Origin: Spirochaetaceae bacterium
GTDB lineage: Bacteria > Spirochaetota > Spirochaetia > DSM-27196 > Salinispiraceae
Assembly (NCBI GenBank): GCA_007129335.1
Contig: SKVS01000216.1
Coordinates: 1 to 6,721, forward strand
Length of the DNA: 6,721 nt
Direction of reading: 5' to 3'
Positions 1 to 5,469 of this stretch are shown piece after piece. The position numbers and the translations under genes are program-made. Below the pieces are notes generated by a model. That model did not search any database. It was given only the letters and a program-made list of their open reading frames with translations, and had not been told where the DNA came from. The first letter of the stretch is position 1; every line of letters starts with the position of its first letter.

Positions 1-1059
1 CAACTTACTGAAATAGGCATTCCATGGAATCAGGGTTACGGTAACAATGGTATTAGAGCTGTATTAACCAAGGGGAGTGGCCCAGTCGTTGCTTTAAGAG
101 CAGATTTTGATGCCTTACCAATTCATGAAATGAACGAGATCCCTTTTAAAAGCAAAAATCCCGGAGTCATGCACGCCTGTGGACACGATGCCCATACGGC
201 AATTCTTCTTACCTCGTTGGAATTACTCAAAAATCTATCTGGTTGGCAGGGAACCGCTGTAGCAATATTTCAACCAGCTGAGGAAAAGAATCCTGGTGGT
301 GCTTTTTCTATGATTCGCCATGGGGTCCTCGATGCTCCCAAGGTGCAAAGTATTTTTGGTGAACATATAAATCCAGCCATAGAAGCGGGTGTTGTGGGAT
401 TTCGGCCGGGTCTCATGATGGCCAGTGGCGATGAAATTTCCCTTACAATTCGAGGAAGGGGAGGGCACGGTGCAACCCCTCATTTGACTGTGGATCCTAT
501 TGCCATTGCAGCACAAATTATTACCTCCATGCAGCAGGTTGTCAGCAGAAATGCAAATCCCGAAATTCCCAGTGTTCTGAGTTTTGGTAAAATTCGCGGA
601 GATGGAGCCATGAATGTCATTCCCGATGAGGTCCTTGTATTGGGTACCTTCCGCACCATTCATGAAGACTGGCGCAACGAAGCCCTGGAAAGAATTCGGG
701 TCATAGCTCAGCATACCGCTCTTGCTCTGGGGGGACATTGCGATGTTCATATTGACCGGGGATATCCGGTAGTTTCGAATAATGAGGCCCTGACCCTCCG
801 GACAAAGCAAGCAGCCCAGGATTTTCTAGGGCCGGAAAAGGTAATTGACCTTCCCTTAATGATGTGGGCTGAGGATTTTGCCTATTATAATCAACGTGTT
901 CAGGGGTGTTTTTATCATATAGGCGCAGGAAGCCGCAAAAATGGTTGGACCAGCCCGCTTCACAGCCCAACCCTCATGATAGATGAACAGGCTCTGAAGG
1001 TTGGAACAGGGCTAATGACCTGGCTATTTCTGAAGGAACTTGATTTCCTGAGTAACTAG
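1..1059 (+). CDS. M20D-family metallo-amidohydrolase (N-acyl-amino-acid / hippurate-type), 5' partial
   Basis: The reading frame is open from base 1 to the TAG at 1057-1059, giving 352 visible residues. The family is usually about 390-400 long, so roughly 40 N-terminal residues lie outside the window. The ATG at 130 is internal, because conserved sequence (ALRADFDALPI, visible residues 31-41) precedes it. Family marks in order are HACGHDAHTA (58-67), FQPAEE (90-95), GEH (120-122), GRGGHGATPH (152-161, in the lid/dimerisation domain), MWAEDFAYY (288-296) and LHSP (320-323). The expected two-metal ligands Cys60, His62, Glu95, His122 and His321 are all present, and Glu94 is the likely catalytic base. 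The family hydrolyses the amide bond of N-acylated amino acids (hippurate, N-acetyl amino acids, auxin conjugates) in the cytoplasm; the exact substrate cannot be read from sequence. No terminator is seen before the small gene 46 bases downstream, so co-transcription is likely. Confidence 0.93.
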   Translation, partial: QLTEIGIPWNQGYGNNGIRAVLTKGSGPVVALRADFDALPIHEMNEIPFKSKNPGVMHACGHDAHTAILLTSLELLKNLSGWQGTAVAIFQPAEEKNPGGAFSMIRHGVLDAPKVQSIFGEHINPAIEAGVVGFRPGLMMASGDEISLTIRGRGGHGATPHLTVDPIAIAAQIITSMQQVVSRNANPEIPSVLSFGKIRGDGAMNVIPDEVLVLGTFRTIHEDWRNEALERIRVIAQHTALALGGHCDVHIDRGYPVVSNNEALTLRTKQAAQDFLGPEKVIDLPLMMWAEDFAYYNQRVQGCFYHIGAGSRKNGWTSPLHSPTLMIDEQALKVGTGLMTWLFLKELDFLSN

Positions 1060-1105
1060 CATTACCCTTATTTTTGAACGGGGCTCTGGGAAAAGGAGAT
1101 GATCT

Positions 1106-1309
1106 ATGGCCACATGGTATGTACAACAGGATGGAACCGGGGAATACGGATATGAATTACGGGGTGGAAAGTTGTATTATATTGAGCGGGACAAGGACAC
1201 AAATTCCAGTTCCGAAGAGGAAGTTGGGGTAGATGAATTTCTGAAACATTATGGAAGCGATTCCCAGGAGCCCTATCCTCAGATTATTGCCGCCCTTAAG
1301 GCCCTGTAG
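1106..1309 (+). CDS. small acidic hypothetical protein, 67 aa
   Basis: I do not recognise this protein. The start is well supported: AAGGAG at 1093-1098 lies 7 bases before the ATG, the clearest ribosome binding site on the plus strand. The N-terminal half (residues 2-30) is rich in aromatics and Gly (TWYVQQ, GEYGYELRGGKLYYIE) and reads like two or three short beta strands. A polar acidic stretch follows (NSSSEEE, 33-39), then a probable C-terminal helix (IIAALKAL, 60-67). There is no signal peptide, membrane segment or Cys. It begins 46 bases after the amidohydrolase stop, in the same direction, and is followed by a 224-base structured gap, so it is probably the last gene of that transcript. 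Its function is unknown. The strong ribosome binding site and ordinary codon use favour a real gene. Confidence 0.75.
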   Translation: MATWYVQQDGTGEYGYELRGGKLYYIERDKDTNSSSEEEVGVDEFLKHYGSDSQEPYPQIIAALKAL

Positions 1310-1314
1310 TTATT

Positions 1315-1362
1315 CTGCTGCCCTAAAGACAACCCCTTTCTTACTCAGGGCAAACTCAGCAG
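1315..1362 (+). other. imperfect inverted repeat (RNA hairpin candidate) after the small gene
   Basis: CTGCTG-CCCT (1315-1324) can pair with AGGG (1347-1350) and CAGCAG (1357-1362), with a six-base bulge (CAAACT) on the right side and a 22-base apical loop. It starts 5 bases after the stop codon at 1309. No T-run follows, so it does not look like an intrinsic terminator. It could be a 3'-end stabilising structure or the first helix of a leader for the gene at 1534. Confidence 0.4.
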
Positions 1363-1408
1363 TCGGACCTGACAAAATAGCGCAATTAGGTTGGGAAAAC
1401 CCCTGACA

Positions 1409-1497
1409 CTGATCCCGAAAAGTTTACCACAAGCTTCGTTGTACCAGCCTCAATTGCTGGTACCAGAGAATCTCTAGGGAAAAATCAGCATTTTTCC
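1409..1497 (+). other. structured leader region upstream of the MBL/cNMP gene, with alternative hairpins
   Basis: There is a perfect 8-bp hairpin (GTACCAGC 1441-1448 / GCTGGTAC 1456-1463, 7-base loop). It sits inside a longer pairing of CTGATCCC (1409-1416) with GGG (1477-1479) and ATCAG (1484-1488). A second perfect 8-bp hairpin (1478-1485 / 1490-1497, loop CAGC) uses the same bases as the right side of that outer stem, so the two folds exclude each other. A T7 run follows at 1510-1516, but 12 bases after the hairpin, too far for a standard terminator. A regulatory leader is possible. I match it to no known riboswitch class, and the fold is by eye only. Confidence 0.35.
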
Positions 1498-1533
1498 GGG
1501 CAGGATTGGTTTTTTTCAAGTAGACTATAAAAT

Positions 1534-3729
1534 ATGGAGAAATTGTTTGTTACCTCCGGGGTGTACTACGTTTCTGTTCCGGAGGTTGGTCTTAGAATTC
1601 TATGTGGATGTCCCCCAGATGTGGTAAAGCACCTCATGAAGCGGGGCCTCATTTCCCAAAAATCTTCCAGTCACGGTTTTATTGAAACAGGTCCGAATGC
1701 TATTTTACTTTCCGATGTTTCGGTACAGGGAGGAAAACTTTCTAATCTGGCTGAGTTTCCTATTCTGCAAATGTTCTATCGACAGGGAATGATCATACCC
1801 GATCATCCTGGAAATACGGGAGCAAAACCCCTGGTTATTGGACATACAGACCAGGTTCGGGCTTTGTCCGAGTATTTGTTTCGTGGAACCTATGGACTTG
1901 CGAATCAGCAGGAAGTGGAAGATACAGGTGTGGATCCTGACTTCGCAGCTGAGGTTATTCGCATTAAGCTGGCATTTGCCTATAACAAGATTCGGAAAAG
2001 CGATGAATTGCTCGAACTGGTACCCCTCCAATCCAAAAAGATTGAGGCAAGACCGGGTTTCTGGATTTCCCGTCTTTCGGAGAATGTTTTCCGTCTGGAA
2101 ACGGAGGATCAGACACTAGAGGTTAATCTGAATCTGGAAAACGGCCACAGTTATGAGCCTCCGGTAAAACTGGATTACCATAGAATTAGCAGGGAATATT
2201 TCTCTATTGTCCATATAGGCGAGGGAGATGGTTGGGATACCCAACGCCCCTGCATGTCCAGCATCATTACCTTTCAGGGTAAAATCTACCTTATCGATAC
2301 GGGTCCGAACATTATCGATAGTCTGACGTCTTTGGGAATTAGTGTTAACGAAGTAGATGGGATTTTTCATACCCACGCCCACGATGATCATTTTGCCGGG
2401 CTTACTACTATGATAAGAACCGACCATAAGGTGAAGCATTATGCAACTCCCCTTGTACGGGCCGGTCTGATCAAAAAGCTCTGTGCAATTACGGGGCTGC
2501 CCGAGTCCAATTTTGAGAATTCCTTCGAAATTTACGACCTTAAGCAGGATTCCTGGAATGACATAGACGGGCTTGAAGTCATGCCCGTATTCTCCCTTCA
2601 TCCTGTAGAAACTACGGTGTTGTTTTTTCGGACCCTGTGGGATGGCGGATATAAAACCTACGGTCATTTGGCCGACATTGCTTCGGAGAAGGTACTTTAT
2701 TCCATGCTCATGGAAGCGAAAAACAGGACGAAACTGTCCGAAGACCTGTACCGGTCGTTGAATCGGGCTCTTTTAACCCCTATGGATATTAAAAAGATCG
2801 ATATTGGTGGGGGTATGATCCATGGGGAAGCCAAGGATTTTGTACATGATCGTTCGAAAAAAATTGTCCTTGCCCATGTTAGCCGGGATCTAACCACCCA
2901 GGAAAAGGAAATTGGCTCCAATGCCAGTTTTGGACAGGAGGACATTCTTATTGCAGCCCAGCAGGATTATGTTCGGCGGGCAGCTGCAGGGTATTTAAGC
3001 CGGTACTTTCCCCACGCCAAATCCCATGAATTGCAAATGCTCCTGAACTGTCCCAGCAGGGTTGTGAATCCCGGTTTTATTATTCAGAAAAAAGGTCACA
3101 TTCCCAGTACGGTGTACCTTATCATTACTGGGGTTGCTGAGCTGGTCCGGGCTGAGTCTCATTTGGATTATATGTTATCCGCGGGTACGATAATCGGCGA
3201 ACTTGATGCCCTGGGTGGTGATAGTACTGAATTTACCTACAGGGCGCGGAGTTATTTGAATGTCCTGGAAATTCCCATGGAGCTTTACAGGCAGTTTATT
3301 CAGAGAAATTCAGATCTGGGCAGGGTACGGCAAATTGCTTCTGATATGCTGCTTCTGCAATCCACCAGATTATTTGGAGAACTGGTGAGTTCCCCTGTTC
3401 TTCATGGTATTGCCCGGGCCATGAACAGGATTGAACTTGACGAAGGCCAGGAGGTTCCTGCTTTTCATGAGCCCCAGTTGATGATGCTTGAAAAAGGTTC
3501 GGTTGCCTTAAAGAGAGAAGGGAGAATGATCGAAACCCTGCTGCCCGGTGCCTTTTTTGGGGAATCGAGCCTGGTACAAAAAGGTTGCCAGGATGGCTAT
3601 AGCGGACTCTGCCAGGAGCCATGCAGGCTTATTACAATGCCGGGACAGGCAATACGGGGAATACCAATTCTAGAGTGGAAGCTCATGGATTTATGCGAGA
3701 AGAGGCTGAAACAAAGTCTGAGTGACTAA
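1534..3729 (+). CDS. metallo-beta-lactamase-fold protein fused to tandem cyclic-nucleotide-binding-like domains, 731 aa
   Basis: Residues 1-215 form an N-terminal region I cannot assign (CGCP at 24-27, ETGPNAILLSD at 51-61). Residues about 220-450 are an MBL fold: the metal motif is HAHDDH (His281, His283, Asp285, His286), and His356 (HPVET), Asp381 (GHLADIA) and His447 (LAHVS) fit the remaining ligands, so a two-metal site looks intact. Residues about 500-590 are a cNMP-binding-like beta barrel: YLIITG at 528-533, IGE at 554-556 and Arg570-Ala571 at the phosphate-cassette position. Residues about 612-715 are a second such barrel (LDEG 635-638, FFGESSL 674-680) without the Arg-Ala pair, so it is probably non-binding. 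There is no signal peptide or membrane segment, so it should be cytoplasmic. A plausible role, by inference, is a nucleotide-regulated hydrolase or diiron/redox sensor. The ATG at 1534 follows an in-frame stop at 1528-1530 and lacks a Shine-Dalgarno sequence. It is kept because the residues right after it look conserved. An alternative TTG at 1543 is less likely. Confidence 0.88.
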   Translation: MEKLFVTSGVYYVSVPEVGLRILCGCPPDVVKHLMKRGLISQKSSSHGFIETGPNAILLSDVSVQGGKLSNLAEFPILQMFYRQGMIIPDHPGNTGAKPLVIGHTDQVRALSEYLFRGTYGLANQQEVEDTGVDPDFAAEVIRIKLAFAYNKIRKSDELLELVPLQSKKIEARPGFWISRLSENVFRLETEDQTLEVNLNLENGHSYEPPVKLDYHRISREYFSIVHIGEGDGWDTQRPCMSSIITFQGKIYLIDTGPNIIDSLTSLGISVNEVDGIFHTHAHDDHFAGLTTMIRTDHKVKHYATPLVRAGLIKKLCAITGLPESNFENSFEIYDLKQDSWNDIDGLEVMPVFSLHPVETTVLFFRTLWDGGYKTYGHLADIASEKVLYSMLMEAKNRTKLSEDLYRSLNRALLTPMDIKKIDIGGGMIHGEAKDFVHDRSKKIVLAHVSRDLTTQEKEIGSNASFGQEDILIAAQQDYVRRAAAGYLSRYFPHAKSHELQMLLNCPSRVVNPGFIIQKKGHIPSTVYLIITGVAELVRAESHLDYMLSAGTIIGELDALGGDSTEFTYRARSYLNVLEIPMELYRQFIQRNSDLGRVRQIASDMLLLQSTRLFGELVSSPVLHGIARAMNRIELDEGQEVPAFHEPQLMMLEKGSVALKREGRMIETLLPGAFFGESSLVQKGCQDGYSGLCQEPCRLITMPGQAIRGIPILEWKLMDLCEKRLKQSLSD

Positions 3730-3754
3730 AGTGACTCTTGCAATAGTCTTTTTT
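3728..3754 (+). terminator. weak intrinsic terminator candidate after the MBL/cNMP gene
   Basis: Directly at the stop codon, GACT (3733-3736) pairs with AGTC (3745-3748). The stem can be lengthened past one mismatch using AAAG and the T-run, and six T follow at 3749-3754. The stem is short and AT-rich, so termination would be inefficient. No better candidate is visible downstream; a second GC-rich 6-bp hairpin (GCCACC 3812-3817 / GGTGGC 3823-3828) is followed only by TTTAT. Confidence 0.3.
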
Positions 3755-3783
3755 GCAAATCCTCCGGCAAAAAGAGAATAAGT

Positions 3784-3881
3784 GCATCAAAGCTTGGGGT
3801 ACATACCGTACGCCACCCCACAGGTGGCTTTATGCGAAATTTCTGACCACCATATATAGTGCTTACCACAAGTTTTGATGC
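3784..3881 (+). other. long-range stem with internal hairpin (candidate structured RNA or regulatory element)
   Basis: GCATCAAAGCTTG (3784-3796) pairs with CAAGTTTTGATGC (3869-3881) over 13 pairs, one of them a G-U wobble. After a one-base bulge (A3868), G3797-C3867 and G3798-C3866 extend it. Inside is a perfect 6-bp hairpin, GCCACC (3812-3817) / GGTGGC (3823-3828), with loop CCACA. The G-U pair favours an RNA-level fold read on the plus strand. TTTGAT (3874-3879) could alternatively pair with ATCAAA (3901-3906), giving a possible switch. I recognise no known RNA family. Confidence 0.45.
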
Positions 3882-3888
3882 AGTTTGA

Positions 3889-3939
3889 AAATGCAGGGCA
3901 ATCAAAGTTACTGAGAGACTATAGATTCAAACCAATAAC
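3889..3939 (+). repeat. dispersed direct repeat, copy 1
   Basis: This block matches 6671-6721 at a constant offset of 2,782 bases. The last 36 bases (3904-3939, beginning AAAGTTACTGAG and ending CCAATAAC) are identical. The first 15 differ at five positions, three of them transitions, so overall identity is 46 of 51. The right part of this copy is the left arm of the 60-base palindrome. The ends AGTTACTG (3906-3913) and CAATAACT (3933-3940) are themselves inverted repeats with one mismatch. Confidence 0.85.
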
Positions 3940-3976
3940 TCTACAATTGTCGAGTTATTGGTTTGAATCTATAGTC
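3917..3976. repeat. 60-base near-perfect palindrome (two 25-base arms)
   Basis: The arms 3917-3941 and 3952-3976 are exact reverse complements over 25 bases. The centre is the self-complementary octamer ACAATTGT (3943-3950), flanked by the only non-pairing bases (T3942, C3951). No T-run follows the right arm, so it is not a typical intrinsic terminator. It could extrude as a cruciform or, if transcribed, form a very stable hairpin between the MBL/cNMP and MATE genes. It resembles a small non-autonomous repeat or REP-like element in form, but no known family is recognised. Confidence 0.9.
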
Positions 3977-4086
3977 ATGAGCGACCTAGTACTCCTGGAC
4001 TTGTGTATTTTCCACTTTCAATAGTAGCCATATGCGTTTGCCCTGCCATATTGTCTTTTGGAAACTGCCCTTTCCTGTTACTATTA

Positions 4087-5469
4087 ATGAATATGATAAA
4101 AACAGCCCCCCTCAGCTCAAGGCCTGTACTCTTGGATGGGCAGGTATCGAAGGTTCTTCGTTCCATGGCAATACCCCAAATCAGTGGAGTACTGGGGCTC
4201 ATTCTCTACAATCTGGTAGACACGTATTATGTAGGCCGTCTTGGCCGGGATCAGCTTGCTGCAATGAGTTTTACCTTTCCTGTGGTTATGGTGGTTGGTG
4301 CTTTGGCCCAGGGTCTGGGACAGGGGGCTTCTGCGGTTATATCCCGAACAATTGGAGAGGGGGATAACGAGTCCACAAAGCGGCTTGCGACCCATGCCAT
4401 GCTCATGGCTCTGGTGTTGGTGTTTTCCATAGCCACCGTTGGGGTTCTTACCATAGATCCCCTGTTCAGGCTTTTGGGGGCTCGGGATGACATTTTGCCC
4501 TACATCCGGGATTATATGGAGGTCTGGTACCCCGCAGTCATGTTCATAATCATGACAATGGTGGGGAATCATATCCTCAGGTCCACCGGTGAGGTTCGGT
4601 TGCCTGCGTACATCATGCTCATTGCAGCGGGTTTGAATGCCCTTCTGGATCCCCTGCTTATTTTCGGACTGGGACCTTTTCCTGCCCTCGGAATTCGGGG
4701 TGCTGCGGTAGCTACGGCCATAGCCCGCAGCTTGACCTTGGTTGTTTCCCTGGGGTTGCTTTTTTTCCGGGAGAAGCTGATTTACCTGGGTAGGGGTATG
4801 TTTAGCAAGGGATGGCAGTCCTTTCGGGACATCATGGTTATTGCGGCTCCCATTAGCGGCACCAGGCTCATTGTGCCCTTGGGTGCCGGGGTTGTTACCC
4901 GGCTGGTGGCACAGTACGGTACTCCTGCTGTGGCAGGATATGGGGTTGCCCACAGAATGGAAGTATTTGCCCTTTCTTTTGTCAATTCTCTTTCGGTGGT
5001 TGTTGGTCCTTTCATTGGCCAAAATATGGGAGCAGGGAGAAATGACCGGGTCAAGGAAGCATTTGCTGCCAGCACAAAATTCTGTTTCCTGGTTGGTTTT
5101 GCCAGTTTTGGGGTTTTTCTGGTAATTCCCGAACCAATCGTTCGCATCTTCAACCAGGATCCTCAGGTAGTAGCCGCAGCATCATTGTATGTCCGGGTTG
5201 TATCTGCCGCTTATGCATTCCAGGGCATTTTCATGGTTTCTACAGCAGGGCTCAATGTTTTGCGAAAACCCATGGTCGCTGCGGCCTTGGGGCTAATCCA
5301 GATGTTCGGACTCACTATTCCTTTGGGGATTGTATTAGACCGTTTTTTCGGTTTGCCCGGTTTGTTCGGTGCAATTTCAGCGAGTTATGTCATCTCCGGA
5401 TTGCTCAGTTTCAGGCTGACCCGGGGTGTTTTAGATCAAATGATGCTCGATATGCATCCGTCCAAATAG
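4087..5469 (+). CDS. MATE-family multidrug/cation antiporter, 460 aa
   Basis: This is an integral inner-membrane exporter that, by family, moves drugs or metabolites out in exchange for H+ or Na+. From ATG 4087 it is 460 residues, the normal family size, with about 12 hydrophobic segments in two homologous halves. Visible family marks are LLDGQVSKVLRSMAIPQI (15-32), YNLVDTYYVGRLG (41-53), GQGASAVISRTIGEGD (78-93), the Asn-Asp motif NALLDP (184-189), and the second-half counterpart GPFIGQNMGAGRNDRVKEA (307-325). The substrate cannot be read. The start is uncertain: no Shine-Dalgarno sequence precedes 4087 or the ATG at 4093, and the frame stays open to a GTG at 4003, which would add 28 hydrophobic, Cys-rich residues atypical of the family. 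The 3' end overlaps the opposite-strand GTPase gene by 34 bases. Confidence 0.92.
   Translation: MNMIKTAPLSSRPVLLDGQVSKVLRSMAIPQISGVLGLILYNLVDTYYVGRLGRDQLAAMSFTFPVVMVVGALAQGLGQGASAVISRTIGEGDNESTKRLATHAMLMALVLVFSIATVGVLTIDPLFRLLGARDDILPYIRDYMEVWYPAVMFIIMTMVGNHILRSTGEVRLPAYIMLIAAGLNALLDPLLIFGLGPFPALGIRGAAVATAIARSLTLVVSLGLLFFREKLIYLGRGMFSKGWQSFRDIMVIAAPISGTRLIVPLGAGVVTRLVAQYGTPAVAGYGVAHRMEVFALSFVNSLSVVVGPFIGQNMGAGRNDRVKEAFAASTKFCFLVGFASFGVFLVIPEPIVRIFNQDPQVVAAASLYVRVVSAAYAFQGIFMVSTAGLNVLRKPMVAAALGLIQMFGLTIPLGIVLDRFFGLPGLFGAISASYVISGLLSFRLTRGVLDQMMLDMHPSK

Larger units (their letters stand above)
3730..4086. other. 357-base intergenic region rich in repeats and inverted repeats
   Basis: No coding sequence is supported here apart from an optional N-terminal extension of the MATE gene from a GTG at 4003. 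From left to right it holds the weak terminator candidate (3728-3754), a long-range stem (3784-3881) enclosing a 6-bp GC hairpin, the dispersed repeat (3889-3939) and the 60-base palindrome (3917-3976). From 3977 to 4086 I see no convincing promoter and no ribosome binding site, although the MATE promoter should lie there or upstream. Confidence 0.7.

Noticed and set aside
235..810. Long minus-strand open frame inside the amidohydrolase gene
   Set aside because: It is a shadow of the M20D coding frame, with no ribosome binding site and no recognisable domain. The similar opposite-strand frames inside the MBL/cNMP, MATE and GTPase genes were rejected for the same reason.
1346..1400. c-di-GMP-I (GEMM) riboswitch, suggested by CAGGGCAAAC
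   Set aside because: The opening decamer matches, but the downstream GGGACGCAAAGC-type segment and the second conserved helix are absent. The same holds at 6665.
3746..3775. TTTTTGC / GCAAAAA inverted repeat as a bidirectional terminator
   Set aside because: The arms are mostly A/T with a 10-base loop, and neither strand has a GC-rich stem followed by a T-run.
3904..3976. CRISPR repeat or array
   Set aside because: The unit is 36 bases with GTTA...TAAC-like ends, but only two same-strand copies exist, 2,782 bases apart with genes between them, and there are no spacers or cas genes in view.
3917..3976. Intrinsic terminator
   Set aside because: The stem is strong, but it is AT-rich and followed by ATGAGCGACC rather than a T-run.
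3784..3976. Integron attC (59-base element)
   Set aside because: The length is suggestive, but there are no GTTRRRY / RYYYAAC core pairs with the expected unpaired bases, and no integrase.
3912..3981. TGAG target-site duplication flanking the palindrome as a transposon insertion
   Set aside because: TGAG occurs on both sides, one base from each arm, but the left flank including TGAG is also part of the repeat copy at 6686-6721, so it belongs to the repeat rather than to a duplicated target.
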